64,000 nucleotides of DNA from CAZHPA01 sp964533945 (GCA_964533945.1 CAZHPA010000006.1:1-64000), one strand, 5' to 3'. Positions 1 through 8,535 are shown, counted from the first letter of the stretch. Notes: generated from the letters alone by a model not told the origin. Program-made: numbers and translations.

Positions 1-2
1 TG

Positions 3-149
3 CATAAGCATAAACAAAGCAATAGGCAATATAAATGTTCTAAGTGTGGTTTTGTATATAGCAGTCTTTGGACGTGCAGAAAGCGCACGTCCAACATACA
101 TAGAGATGGCGTAGGAGCCATAAATATAAGAAACAAATACATGATATAA
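3..149 (+). CDS. tnpB: TnpB (IS605-family OrfB) C-terminal end, truncated by window start
   Basis: An open frame of 48 codons runs in from the left edge and stops at TAA 147-149. It encodes the zinc-ribbon half-motif CSKCG followed by the last RuvC motif HRDGVGAINIRNKY, which is the C-terminal signature of RNA-guided TnpB nucleases of IS200/IS605 elements. The second Cys pair expected of the ribbon is reduced to a single downstream Cys, and the segment between the motifs contains an 8-bp inverted repeat (GGACGTGC/GCACGTCC). The rest of the gene lies outside the window, so intactness cannot be judged. The family assignment is secure; activity is unknown. Confidence 0.8.
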   Translation, partial: HKHKQSNRQYKCSKCGFVYSSLWTCRKRTSNIHRDGVGAINIRNKYMI

Positions 150-154
150 CCCAA

Positions 155-184
155 AGAACCCTTGCCCTTTAGGGATAGGGAGTG
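155..184 (+). mobile_element. IS605-type right-end hairpin after tnpB
   Basis: Directly after the tnpB stop there is an imperfect hairpin with arms CCCTTGCCCT and AGGGATAGGG around a TT loop (159-180). Subterminal hairpins of this kind mark IS200/IS605 ends and form the 3' part of the TnpB guide RNA. The exact element boundary is probably near 180-190, abutting the stop codon of the surface-protein gene. Confidence 0.5.
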
Positions 185-3100
185 TCAGTCTAGCCAAATT
201 TCCATATTCTGTCCGGTTTTTAAATAACGGTGTTTGTTAGCAGCCTCAATAATTTCATAGTAAGCTTTAAAATCCTTAGGTAAATCTATAAAATCAATTA
301 AATTGCGATAGCTTTTTTTTATGAAGGCAATATCTGGATTGCGCCCAAGTACTTGATTGGATAGAGTTACAACATCGCCTCGTGTAATATAGTTTTCAGG
401 ACGGAAAGTACCATCGTTATAGGCTTTTAGCCAACCCCTTTTTACAGCCAATGATATTTCCCGAAAAGCCCAGTGAGTATTGGGTACATCGCTGAAACTA
501 AGTGTAGCATCTCCTGTTAATCCGCTAAATGCTGATGCAAGCACGGCAAATTCAGCACGTGTTATAGGTTCGTTTGGACGGAAGTAATTGTTGTCGCCTT
601 TAATTATTCCCCTTTGTTGCATAAATCCTATATAATTCGAGTACCACAAGCCCGGTTTCACATCTACAAATGTGGAAGCATAGAACGGCAATTCCATTTT
701 TTCTTCTATTAGGCGTGCAAATATTGATGCGGCTTCTGCTCTGGTTATATACCTTTCTGCCCTAAACGATTTATCAGGATAACCAACTACATATGGCAAA
801 TGTTCGCCCTCAACATTTTGTTCAGGCTTGTCAGAATTTGCCGGGGGCGTTGTATGCGCAGGCGTAGTGGTAGGTGTTGTTGTGGAAGAAGGCGTTGTGG
901 TAGATTCGGGATTAGGAGTTAGTTCTGGTGTAAAGTTTACATCGGATTGCGGCTTCCACTTTGCAATAAGCACCATATCGTTGTTTACACTGTCATTAAA
1001 GTTCCATAAACGCATTGAACCGCTTACATTAACTTCCCATCCCATAAAAACAAAGCCCGAGCGAACAGGATTAGCAGGTTTTACTACCTTTCCACCCATA
1101 GGAATGCTTTGGCTTGAATATTGCGATAGTGGTCCAGTTCCGCCATTTAGGTTGAATTGAACGGTATAAATTTTGTTTTGATAGGCTATGGCAAATGGAC
1201 TAAAACTACTTACATCAAAAGCAATTCCATGTTCTAGATTTACAGCAATAAGAAAATCAGGTTCAAATTTGGGGGTAAAATCTACTCCTCGGTTTACTTC
1301 TCTAAAGTGTAGCACAGTGAAACTTGTATTTTTATTTGTGCCTGTTGGATAAGGATATAGCACAGTTACAGGTTTGTCCGCCTGCACAATAATATTCCCG
1401 TCTGCGTGGTCAACTAAATTTAAGTAAACCGTTTCATGTGCCAATCCTTGCATAGCGGAAAGCTGGCTTATAGCGTTTTCTATGCCTTGTTGATTTTCGG
1501 GTAACAATGTATCTGACATTAAAGCCACATTGGTACTGGTAGACAATGGGTTGAGGTTTATGCCTGCTGAATTTTTGAATTGTGTATCTTTCGGCACAAA
1601 AGCAACGGGTGTTGATGGTTTATAATTCCCGGGTTTTCCTTCTAAAATCGGTGCAAAAGAAGTATGGGTTTCTTGGTTTTGGGCACGTATTTCTAAACTT
1701 GCATTTTGGTAAAAGCGAAAATCGTATACTTCATTCCCTCTAACGGCAGTTACATAATACACTTTTCCTGAATTATCTTTTGTGGTCAGTTGAATATTAT
1801 AAACACCCACGTCTTCCGATGAATATTCCTCTGATGGGTCGTAATGAGTAACGTTTGTTTCCTTATTTACGTAAACCGCTCTGAATGGAAGCTCATATAT
1901 AAAGTACTCATGGTCACCTGGCACATGCACTTCTCCATCCATATAAAATGTAAATTCTTTTAATTCTTCGTCTGTTAACACGTGCCCGCTTTCGTCTTTA
2001 ACTAAAAAATAAGGACGAGGAAAGCTATTACCCGAGGCTGATTGACCTCCTTGATAAGCAATCATATCCAATGGGTAAACAGTCAGATATTTTTTTAACA
2101 TTGATGAAGTTCTGATTAAAGGCACTTCAAATTCTACCTGCTTTTTTGTTCCAGTGTTAATATGCTCGCCAACAAAATATTCTAATATAGTATTGTTATT
2201 AGTGGAGTAGGCAGTGTTGTTTTCTATACCTATATTATTTGATAAAAAAGAAACATCGTAGGACAGACTATACTTATATTTGCCATTCTCAAATTCGGGT
2301 GTAATTTCCATATTCATTAAGTTCCAGCTAAGGGTACGGTCTGCAGAATTATAGACTGCGCCGGGCTGTTCTTCAACAAAACCATCAAAGGTCATATAAT
2401 CGGGAAAAGGGTCATTTATTATCCAAAGCCTTGTTTTATGAATAATATCATATTCAAGCTGATTAAACAAATCTGCAAGGTCGATAATGTTATGAATCTC
2501 GTGGTATTGTCCTTTTGTGGCAATATTAAGCATTGTGAATACTCCCGAGTCGTATTCAATATCGCTCAAATTGTTGTTTCTAAAAAATACAGTATAAATA
2601 TTAATATTATCCTGTTCCCTGGCTATAATGCCCTCTGATATAGTTGGAATATAATGATTATTAATATGAAATCCATTTAGGTTATAAAAAGGAAATGCTG
2701 TAATATCGTAATTAAAGTTACTAAGCTTAAAGTTCATGTCCATTACAGTACCATTTGAGGCTATGTGAGGGGTTATTGGTGTATCGTCTATAGGTTTGGC
2801 AACCCCGGCTTTATAAGAAAGATTTGCAGCGCCATCGCTAAAAAGCACGATATGTTTAGGATTATTACCTCCATAATTGTTCAAAACATTCCTTGCCTTA
2901 TAAAGCCCAATTTGAATGTTTGTGCTATAGTTTGCCGGTTGAACCAAGTTAAGCATATTTAAAAAATAATCAAGGTCACTTGTTAAAGGCTGACCTTTTC
3001 CGTTTACATCTATCATTGCATTAAAAGCATCTTGGTCGTAAGCTATTAACCCTAGCAAACGATTTCCTTCCCCATTGCCTAAAAATTCTCTTGCAAATTT

Positions 3101-3478
3101 TTCAACAGCCAACTTTGCATGAAAAAAGATTGTGTTGCCGTCGGGAGCTATGTTCAACATACTACCTGAAGTATCCAAAACTAGAACGACAGAAGCAGGT
3201 AGGCCTTTTACTGTTTCTATTTTGTTCTGCGCTAGTATATCGAACCTTATGTTGAAACGGTCATTATCAATTTGTTTAATTGATTTTCTGTATTCAACAA
3301 GATTATCTTCCGAAATTTGCACTGAAGGGTTGTAGACAATCTGGTCAACTATATCTGCGGAGTCATTCAAAATAACACCATTTTGATATTCAATATTTTC
3401 ATCTGCAAGTATGACTGTTGAAAATGAGATTATCAGCATAATGGGTATAATTATCATTATAAAACAATATTTAATCAT
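185..3478 (-). CDS. Secreted vWA-domain surface protein with InlB-type repeat and SLH domains
   Basis: A 1097-residue exported protein. Residues 1-25 form a hydrophobic signal peptide. A von Willebrand factor A domain follows, with an intact MIDAS start DTSGSM at 102-107 and a downstream SDGAAN, so metal-dependent ligand binding is likely. After a long beta-rich middle comes a Listeria-Bacteroides (InlB B) repeat ending in the typical GWEVN...LIAKW pattern near residues 785-860. A Thr/Pro-rich linker then leads to three S-layer homology segments (about 895-1065, with motifs such as ITRAEAASIFARL and ITRAEFAVLASAF), which attach proteins to pyruvylated wall polymers. The start ATG has a strong AAAGGAGG site. 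It is a single-gene unit next to an IS end. The adhesion role is inferred from the domains; the ligand is unknown. Confidence 0.9.
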   Translation of the reverse strand: MIKYCFIMIIIPIMLIISFSTVILADENIEYQNGVILNDSADIVDQIVYNPSVQISEDNLVEYRKSIKQIDNDRFNIRFDILAQNKIETVKGLPASVVLVLDTSGSMLNIAPDGNTIFFHAKLAVEKFAREFLGNGEGNRLLGLIAYDQDAFNAMIDVNGKGQPLTSDLDYFLNMLNLVQPANYSTNIQIGLYKARNVLNNYGGNNPKHIVLFSDGAANLSYKAGVAKPIDDTPITPHIASNGTVMDMNFKLSNFNYDITAFPFYNLNGFHINNHYIPTISEGIIAREQDNINIYTVFFRNNNLSDIEYDSGVFTMLNIATKGQYHEIHNIIDLADLFNQLEYDIIHKTRLWIINDPFPDYMTFDGFVEEQPGAVYNSADRTLSWNLMNMEITPEFENGKYKYSLSYDVSFLSNNIGIENNTAYSTNNNTILEYFVGEHINTGTKKQVEFEVPLIRTSSMLKKYLTVYPLDMIAYQGGQSASGNSFPRPYFLVKDESGHVLTDEELKEFTFYMDGEVHVPGDHEYFIYELPFRAVYVNKETNVTHYDPSEEYSSEDVGVYNIQLTTKDNSGKVYYVTAVRGNEVYDFRFYQNASLEIRAQNQETHTSFAPILEGKPGNYKPSTPVAFVPKDTQFKNSAGINLNPLSTSTNVALMSDTLLPENQQGIENAISQLSAMQGLAHETVYLNLVDHADGNIIVQADKPVTVLYPYPTGTNKNTSFTVLHFREVNRGVDFTPKFEPDFLIAVNLEHGIAFDVSSFSPFAIAYQNKIYTVQFNLNGGTGPLSQYSSQSIPMGGKVVKPANPVRSGFVFMGWEVNVSGSMRLWNFNDSVNNDMVLIAKWKPQSDVNFTPELTPNPESTTTPSSTTTPTTTPAHTTPPANSDKPEQNVEGEHLPYVVGYPDKSFRAERYITRAEAASIFARLIEEKMELPFYASTFVDVKPGLWYSNYIGFMQQRGIIKGDNNYFRPNEPITRAEFAVLASAFSGLTGDATLSFSDVPNTHWAFREISLAVKRGWLKAYNDGTFRPENYITRGDVVTLSNQVLGRNPDIAFIKKSYRNLIDFIDLPKDFKAYYEIIEAANKHRYLKTGQNMEIWLD

Positions 3479-3588
3479 AAAAATCCTCCTTTGGAAAATA
3501 AATAAACCATAGGTATCAATGCTATTTTAAGTTTTGTTGGGGTAAATATACTAAATTTAATATGGTATATTTAGGAGGTTGTTCAAGC

Positions 3589-3714
3589 ATGGGGAGAACT
3601 TTTTACCCTATACTATGCTTTGCTATGATAAAACTGGTGAAACAGGCTGAAAATGGCGTAAGGTTCGGCTTGAATGGATACGACTGCATATTGTGTCTAC
3701 TACTAAAATATTAA
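3589..3714 (+). CDS. Possible 41-residue small ORF in the 3.5-3.77 kb intergenic stretch
   Basis: An ATG preceded by TAGGAGG (10-nt spacing) opens a 41-codon frame with two Cys-rich hydrophobic patches and no recognisable domain. The surrounding 289-bp gap between the surface protein and the Crp/Fnr gene holds nothing else that I recognise. The good ribosome site is the only support; it may be a relic of a longer gene. Confidence 0.2.
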   Translation: MGRTFYPILCFAMIKLVKQAENGVRFGLNGYDCILCLLLKY

Positions 3715-3767
3715 AAGCCTTAACAAATAAATTAATTCACTTTAGTTATGTCAAATAACATATATAA

Positions 3768-4424
3768 TTAGTATATTTCAAATATATTCTTTCTAAAACG
3801 AATCAAACCTTCATCACGCATTTTACAAAGCTCTCTTGACATAGCACTTCTGTCAACACATAGATAGTGTGCCAATTCCTCACGATTATAAGGTATTATA
3901 ACTTTAACGATACTGCTTGATATTTTATTCTCTGTACTTGTTTCGTTTACCTTATATGAATTAAAAAACAGCAGCAACTTTTCACGAATAGTACGCCCTG
4001 CCATTATCTCGATTTTCTGACTGAGCATAATGCTTTTTTGGGCAATAATCCGTAGCATGTTTGAAATGAGCTTTGGCTCATTATGAACTCTTTCAAAATC
4101 AATAAACAAAATCTCGCAATCAGTTGTAGCCTGCACTGTTACAGGGCTAATAATAATGCCTGCGCATAAAAAAGCTTCGGCGAAAATTTGGCCTTTTGAA
4201 AGTTCCGATACTATGTTTATGTTACCGTTTATGTTTTCCTTAATAACCTTAATGTTGCCGTATAATACAATACCAATATCTTTCACCGTATTACCACTGA
4301 AAATTATATAATCATCTTGCTTAAACTGCACAACTCTTGATGCTAACTGTGGTAATAACTTATCCAATGTATCACAACCGTTAAACAGCGGATTTTTTAT
4401 TAAGTCATTAATACAATTTTTCAA
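3768..4424 (-). CDS. Crp/Fnr-family transcriptional regulator
   Basis: 218 residues, the usual size for the family. Residues about 20-120 match a cyclic-nucleotide-binding-like beta-roll (pattern YIIFSGN, GIVLYGNIKVI, GQIFAEA). A dimerisation helix follows, and a winged helix-turn-helix lies at about 165-218, where YNREELAHYLCVDRSAMSRE is the recognition region. No Fnr-type cysteine cluster is visible at the N-terminus, so an oxygen-sensing Fe-S cluster is unlikely. The start is TTG behind AAAGGAGG. It is transcribed away from the permease pair at 4511, with an 86-bp divergent region that holds a GTTGCA/TGCAAC inverted repeat, so it probably regulates the permease and itself. The effector is unknown. 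Confidence 0.9.
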   Translation of the reverse strand: MKNCINDLIKNPLFNGCDTLDKLLPQLASRVVQFKQDDYIIFSGNTVKDIGIVLYGNIKVIKENINGNINIVSELSKGQIFAEAFLCAGIIISPVTVQATTDCEILFIDFERVHNEPKLISNMLRIIAQKSIMLSQKIEIMAGRTIREKLLLFFNSYKVNETSTENKISSSIVKVIIPYNREELAHYLCVDRSAMSRELCKMRDEGLIRFRKNIFEIY

Positions 4425-4439
4425 AATATCCTCCTTTTT

Positions 4440-4453
4440 GTTGCAAATGCAAC
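4440..4453. promoter_or_regulatory. Inverted repeat, candidate Crp/Fnr operator
   Basis: GTTGCA-AA-TGCAAC lies just upstream of the regulator's ribosome site and about 60 bp upstream of the permease start, inside the divergent region. Crp/Fnr proteins bind short palindromes of this form. The assignment is an inference from symmetry and position. Confidence 0.4.
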
Positions 4454-4510
4454 TGATTTATTTTTTTGATTTTAGTACAGTTAAGTTAATAAATCAATTG
4501 GGAGGAATGA

Positions 4511-4996
4511 ATGTTGGATATTTTTACAATTGGCTTTTTGGCTTTCGGCTTGATACTCTTTGTTGTTTCTGTTATTAAAGATAAAAAGAAAACACTTGCT
4601 TCTATGAAAAAAAGCAAGGGTATGATGAGTAGTATGATGGGGGGAATTGTTGCCATTATCTTTTTAATCGGAATACTTTTAGCATTTATACCGCCAGAAA
4701 CAATCAAAAGTTTACTCGGAACATCAAACACGCTGCTATCAACACTTATTAGTGCACTGGTGGGTGCAATAACGTTAATTCCTGCATTTGTAGCGTTTCC
4801 GCTTATTGGCTCGCTTATCAGCTATGGTGCAAGCATTATTCCTGCAGTGGCATTTCTTACAACACTAACAATGGTAGGTATCGTAACCTTTCCTCTTGAA
4901 AAGAAAGAGTTTGGGCTTAAATTTGCACTTGTCCGAAACGCCCTTAGCTTTGGTCTTGCAATGTTAATTGCACTTGCTATGGAGGTGGTTTTATGA
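4511..4996 (+). CDS. Permease, first half (DUF318/YraQ-ArsP-like)
   Basis: 161 residues with at least four hydrophobic segments separated by a basic loop (KDKKKTLASMKKSKG). The Gly/Ala/Pro-rich segment GAITLIPAFVAFPLIGSLI resembles the conserved core of the DUF318 permease family, where one such core occurs in each half of the protein. The next gene carries the matching second core and overlaps this one by 4 nt (ATGA-type), so the two products probably form one membrane complex. An AGTTGG-GAGGAATGA ribosome site precedes ATG. The substrate is unknown; relatives include organoarsenical and other small-molecule exporters. Confidence 0.65.
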   Translation: MLDIFTIGFLAFGLILFVVSVIKDKKKTLASMKKSKGMMSSMMGGIVAIIFLIGILLAFIPPETIKSLLGTSNTLLSTLISALVGAITLIPAFVAFPLIGSLISYGASIIPAVAFLTTLTMVGIVTFPLEKKEFGLKFALVRNALSFGLAMLIALAMEVVL

Positions 4997-5736
4997 GTAT
5001 ATTTAAAGTGTTAAAGAAAAATAAGCTACTTGTATTTGTAGCACTATCTTATGTTGTTATATTTGTAATTGCCCCCAATAAAGGGCTTGTGGCAATCAAA
5101 AATAGCGGATATTATTTGTTTGAAATGTTTACCATTATGCCTGTGGTATTTTTACTTACAGTATTCATTGATGCTTGGATTCCGCAGGATATGATTGTGC
5201 GTCGGCTTGGCGAAAAGTCGGGAGTATTTGGGGGTGTATTTTCACTTTTGCTTGGAAGTCTTTCAGCAGGTCCGATTTATGCAGCTTTCCCAATATGCAA
5301 GCTGTTACTTAAAAAAGGAGCAAGTATAGGAAACATAGTTATTATATTAAGTTCATGGGCGGTTATCAAGGTACCTATGCTTGCTAATGAAGCTAAATTT
5401 CTTGGTGTAAAGTTTATGGCGGTGCGTTGGGTATTTACAGTAGGGGCAATATTTCTTATGGCTTGGCTTTCGTCATTGTTTATTCGCAAACATGACATTC
5501 CTAATAATAAAATTACGGAAAATAATGCTTCGCTTGCTGTCGAAACTGTTTATTGTATTGGGTGTAGTTTATGCGCAAGAGAACTTCCTAAATATTTTGG
5601 AATGGCTGATAAAAAAGCATTTGTTAAAGAAATTCAGGTAGATAAAGCCAACACGCAAGCTCTTGTACAAATATGCCAAAAGTGTCCAGTAAAAGCTATT
5701 GAAGTTAATTTTATTGATAATCCTTGCGAACAATAA
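4993..5736 (+). CDS. Permease, second half, with C-terminal ferredoxin-like domain
   Basis: 247 residues. The first ~165 residues contain four to five hydrophobic segments with the DUF318-type core (SLSAGPIYAAFPICKLLLK). The last ~65 residues are soluble and carry CIGCSLC and later CQKCPVKAIEV, the ligand pattern expected of a small 4Fe-4S ferredoxin-type domain. A permease half fused to a redox domain suggests that transport is coupled to, or sensed by, an Fe-S cluster. It overlaps the upstream permease half by 4 nt and ends just before a decayed KTR gene. The fusion is directly visible; the coupling to redox state is inference. Confidence 0.7.
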   Translation: MSIFKVLKKNKLLVFVALSYVVIFVIAPNKGLVAIKNSGYYLFEMFTIMPVVFLLTVFIDAWIPQDMIVRRLGEKSGVFGGVFSLLLGSLSAGPIYAAFPICKLLLKKGASIGNIVIILSSWAVIKVPMLANEAKFLGVKFMAVRWVFTVGAIFLMAWLSSLFIRKHDIPNNKITENNASLAVETVYCIGCSLCARELPKYFGMADKKAFVKEIQVDKANTQALVQICQKCPVKAIEVNFIDNPCEQ

Positions 5737-5756
5737 ATATAAAAGATACTCGCGAC

Positions 5757-5960
5757 ATGTTCGTCTGCCCATCTAAGACATAGGTGGAAGCTTTTTACTT
5801 AGTAGCTCTTTTGAAATATGGGGTGGTACCGAACTTATAAGCTTACCTATATTTTTGCCCTAAATGTAAGATGGAAACAACAATCAGTGTTAAACAACTA
5901 AATGTTTTAGTTATCAAAGAGCCAGACCATAAGATGCAAAGCAAAGCGATAAACTGGTAA
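5757..5960 (+). pseudogene. Cysteine-rich KTR-domain protein, decayed copy 1
   Basis: The translation carries CPSKT, then (after an in-frame stop and at least one frameshift near 5852-5856) GTELISLPIF and CPKCKMETTISVKQLNVLVI, ending KEPDHKMQSK. This is the conserved layout of the small cysteine-rich KTR proteins (two CPxC knuckles and a terminal VIKEPDAKTQS-like tail), common on Firmicutes conjugative elements. Stops and the frameshift show it is not functional. A second decayed copy lies at 12985-13186 in the same orientation, so the two bracket the regulator-kinase-ABC block. Confidence 0.75.
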
Positions 5961-5984
5961 AGAACTTAGAAAAGGAGTATTAAA

Positions 5985-6662
5985 TTGAAAAGAATTTTAA
6001 TTATTGAAGATGACGAAAACCTAAGTCGTGGAATTGGCTTTTCATTTGAAAGCGATGGTCATTTGGTGGTAACGGCAAACACACTTAAAGACGGAGAATT
6101 TGCTTTTGATAAAGGTGGTATTGATTGCATCATTCTTGATATTGGTCTGCCAGACGGAAGCGGACTGGATTTATGCAAGTATATTCGCCAAAAATCTGAA
6201 GTTCCAATTATTATGCTAACTGCATGTGACCTTGAAACAGATGAGGTGCAGGGGCTTAAATCGGGAGCTGATGATTATATTACCAAGCCTTTTTCATTAT
6301 CTGTTTTAAAAGCAAGAGTGGAAGCGCTTTTTCGCCGTTTGGGCAAAGTAAAAAGTAATGTGTTAGAAATTTCAAAATACCGCCTAGACACATCGCTCTG
6401 TAAGTTTTTTATTAGTGGCACAGAAATACCTATTAGTGCAACTGAGTTTCGTTTGCTTCATTATTTAATGTCAAATGCAGGGCAAATTTTATCAAAGGAA
6501 CAAATTCTTGCGTCACTTTGGGATAATGAAGGCAATTTTGTAGACGAGAACACTTTGTCGGTAAACATAAGCCGCCTTAGAGGAAAATTAGAAACTGACC
6601 CCAAAGCCCCAAAAGCAATTAAAACGATACACGGTATGGGCTATGTTTGGGTAAAGGAGTAA
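5985..6662 (+). CDS. OmpR/PhoB-family response regulator (VanR/BceR-like)
   Basis: 225 residues. The receiver domain has acidic pocket EDD at 8-10, phospho-acceptor Asp52 in LDIGLPDGSG, the Thr of MLTA and the Lys of ITKPF. A winged-helix effector domain follows (about 130-225, ending TIHGMGYVWVKE). The start is TTG behind AAAAGGAG. The kinase gene follows at once. The regulator probably acts on the ABC genes downstream, where TTGTAAG repeats sit in front of a promoter. Homologous RR-HK-ABC sets detect antimicrobial peptides such as bacitracin and switch on their own transporter. Confidence 0.92.
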   Translation: MKRILIIEDDENLSRGIGFSFESDGHLVVTANTLKDGEFAFDKGGIDCIILDIGLPDGSGLDLCKYIRQKSEVPIIMLTACDLETDEVQGLKSGADDYITKPFSLSVLKARVEALFRRLGKVKSNVLEISKYRLDTSLCKFFISGTEIPISATEFRLLHYLMSNAGQILSKEQILASLWDNEGNFVDENTLSVNISRLRGKLETDPKAPKAIKTIHGMGYVWVKE

Positions 6663-6667
6663 ACAAA

Positions 6668-7585
6668 ATGACTTATGTTATTATTTCGATTATTGCCTTA
6701 TTGTTCTGTGTGTTGACTGTCTTATTATGCCGCTTGTATGTAAAACGAGCATTTGACACAATCGACAAAACTCTTGATGGTATTTTAAATAAAAAACTAA
6801 TACTGCCATCTTCCAAACTTGCTGATAATCGGATTTCAAAACTTAACCACAAGGCATATCGTATTTTGGATATGTATGTATCTGATGCCGCTATTGCTAA
6901 AAATGAAAAGGAAACCATACAAGGCTTTATTTCGGATATGTCGCATCAAATGAAAACACCTCTTTCCGGTATTTCTATGTATTCTGAGCTTTTGCTAAAT
7001 AATAGCTTGCCAGAAACAGAAAGAAAGGAATTTTTGCTTAGAATTAAAAAACTTTCAGATAAAATGAAGTGGATTATGGACTGCCTGATTAAACTATCAA
7101 GGTTAGAGGTTGGCGCAATAGAGCTTAATCCCACAAACGCACCTGTAAATAAAACCGTTAAGGATGCTATTGGTAGCGTACTATCTATGGCAGCAAAGAA
7201 AGACATTAATATTATTGTAACGGATTTTAAAGAGTTAGAGCTTTACCATGACACAAAATGGACGACAGAAGTAATTACTAATCTTTTGGAAAATGCAATC
7301 AAATATTCATTGCAGGGTAGTACAATTGACATATCGGTCGAGTCACTTTCGTTATATACAAAAATTGTAATAACCGATAACGGTATTGGTGTGCCAAAAG
7401 ATGAGTTAAACAAAATTTTTAAACGATTTTATAGAGGTAAAAACACAAAGGAAATTGAAGGCGCAGGGCTTGGACTTTATCTTGCTGCACTTATTATGGA
7501 AAAACAGGGTGGGTATATTGCAGTTGATTCAAAGCAAGGCGAATTTACCTCCTTTTCGGTTTTCTTACAATGTTGTAAGAAATAA
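6668..7585 (+). CDS. Sensor histidine kinase (VanS/BceS-like)
   Basis: 305 residues from the ATG at 6668, chosen because it sits 8 nt behind AAAGGAG; the longer frame from 6647 overlaps the regulator gene. One N-terminal hydrophobic segment (about 3-21) anchors it. There is no sizeable extracellular domain, as in kinases that sense through a partner ABC transporter. The H-box is MSHQMKTPLSG with His93; the N-box ENAIKYS and the G-boxes DNGIGVPKD and GAGLGLYLA show a complete HATPase domain. Its last codons lie inside a 20-bp palindrome that may be a regulator site for the ABC genes. Confidence 0.92.
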   Translation: MTYVIISIIALLFCVLTVLLCRLYVKRAFDTIDKTLDGILNKKLILPSSKLADNRISKLNHKAYRILDMYVSDAAIAKNEKETIQGFISDMSHQMKTPLSGISMYSELLLNNSLPETERKEFLLRIKKLSDKMKWIMDCLIKLSRLEVGAIELNPTNAPVNKTVKDAIGSVLSMAAKKDINIIVTDFKELELYHDTKWTTEVITNLLENAIKYSLQGSTIDISVESLSLYTKIVITDNGIGVPKDELNKIFKRFYRGKNTKEIEGAGLGLYLAALIMEKQGGYIAVDSKQGEFTSFSVFLQCCKK

Positions 7586-7627
7586 ATGAGATTTTGTAAG
7601 GTAGTTGTAAGAATTACGTCTTATAAT
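7562..7627 (+). promoter_or_regulatory. Promoter with TTGTAAG repeats, candidate response-regulator operator for the ABC genes
   Basis: Three copies of TTGTAAG start at 7573, 7594 and 7605, that is 21 and 11 bp apart (two and one helical turns). A TATAAT box lies at 7622-7627. The first copy is half of a perfect inverted repeat TTCTTACAA-TG-TTGTAAGAA (7562-7581). OmpR-family regulators bind direct repeats with about 11-bp period just upstream of or over a weak -35 region, and no good -35 hexamer is visible here. The repeats are seen; the regulator assignment is inferred from the neighbouring RR-HK pair. Confidence 0.6.
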
Positions 7628-7679
7628 AAAAAATATAAAGTCAATTATATATTTGACTTAACGAAAGGAGTTAATGGGT

Positions 7680-8081
7680 ATGGCAATTTTAAAAACACAG
7701 GGACTTAAGAAACACTACGGAAAAGAAAATATCGTCCGCGCGCTTGATGGTGTTGACATTGAAATTCATGCAGGTGAGTTTGTGGCTGTTGTTGGGCAGT
7801 CAGGTTCAGGAAAAAGTACATTGCTTCATATGCTTGGCGGTTTAGACAAACCGTCCACTGGCAAAGTAATTGTTGACGGAAACGAGTTGTCGCAGATGAG
7901 CGATGAACAACTTACAATTTTTCGCCGACGCAATGTGGGTTTTGTTTTTCAAAACTACAATCTCGTTCCGATTTTAAATGTATATGAAAACATTGTCTTA
8001 CCCATTGAACTTGATGGCAATGCGGTTGACAAGGCTTTTGTAGATGAAATCATTAATACGCTTGGGTTGGATGAAAAGAGT
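7680..8081 (+). CDS. ABC transporter ATP-binding protein, 5' exon (interrupted by IStron)
   Basis: Encodes 134 residues of a MacB/BceA-type ATPase: Walker A GQSGSGKST at 39-47, Q-loop FVFQNYNLVP, then LDEKS before the insert. ATG 7680 is preferred over ATG 7674 because the AAAGGAG site lies 9 nt from it against 3 nt. If the RNA is not spliced, translation runs 16 codons into the insert and stops at 8127-8129, giving a protein without signature motif, Walker B or H-loop. The missing part resumes at 10186. Together the exons give about 226 residues, the normal length of this family, so the gene looks intact apart from the insertion. Expressed with the FtsX-type permease that follows. Confidence 0.88.
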
Positions 8082-8480
8082 TATTTAATAGTTATCAAAA
8101 ACACACTTAAATATATTAAAACATATTGATAATTATACAAAGCTCTCATAGTACGGTGACGTGCTATGTTAAAACCACATCAAATACTAGTAATCCCTAA
8201 AGCTGCACTAACTACAACGTAAAGATGAAATAAGCTTAAGCGTGAATGTTGCGAAAGTAGAAAAAATAGTGCAGATGGCATAAGGTTAAATCCTAAGTGC
8301 TATAAAACAATGGGTCTTTAGTAGGATATGCCCGAACAGGGTACTCCTCAACGACTATCCCGGCAGGGAGTAGGGGAAAGTTCCTCGAAACGAGTGGCTC
8401 TCATAAAAATATGAGATGATGAAATAGTCTGTGCTTATGCGAAAGTATAAGGAGTTCGTAAGAGAACCGGCAGTGATTAA
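8082..8480 (+). ncRNA. Group I intron core, subgroup IA-like
   Basis: The R and S sequence elements of group I introns are visible: TCAACGACTA at 8348-8357 and GATGAAATAGTC at 8418-8429. Their GACTA (8353-8357) and TAGTC (8425-8429) pair to form P7. Between them are small hairpins TCCC/GGGA (8358-8369), CTCG/CGAG (8384-8394) and CTCATA/TATGAG (8400-8415). The first two fit the extra P7.1/P7.2 helices of subgroup IA and the third fits P8. A possible P1 pairs exon AGAGT (8077-8081) with GCTCT (8142-8146), placing a U-G pair at the splice site, extended by an 11-bp helix 8088-8098/8126-8136. Pairings were drawn by hand; P3-P6 were not modelled. Confidence 0.8.
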
Positions 8481-8535
8481 CGACCTCTGTTGAACAATTA
8501 CCAAAAAAATATATAATTTATATTTTGTTTATTAT

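Noticed and set aside
828..1160. Plus-strand Val/Gly-rich ORF of 110 codons
   Set aside because: It is antisense to the Thr/Pro linker and InlB repeat of the surface protein, with low-complexity composition caused by that linker.
7674..8129. A complete short ABC ATPase of 151 residues
   Set aside because: The last 16 residues are intron sequence, and the missing signature, Walker B and H-loop are found after the IStron at 10186-10464.
8082..8480. Group II intron or riboswitch instead of a group I intron
   Set aside because: There is no reverse transcriptase, domain V hairpin or GUGYG start, while R/S pairing and IA-type hairpins fit group I; the coupling to tnpB matches IStrons.
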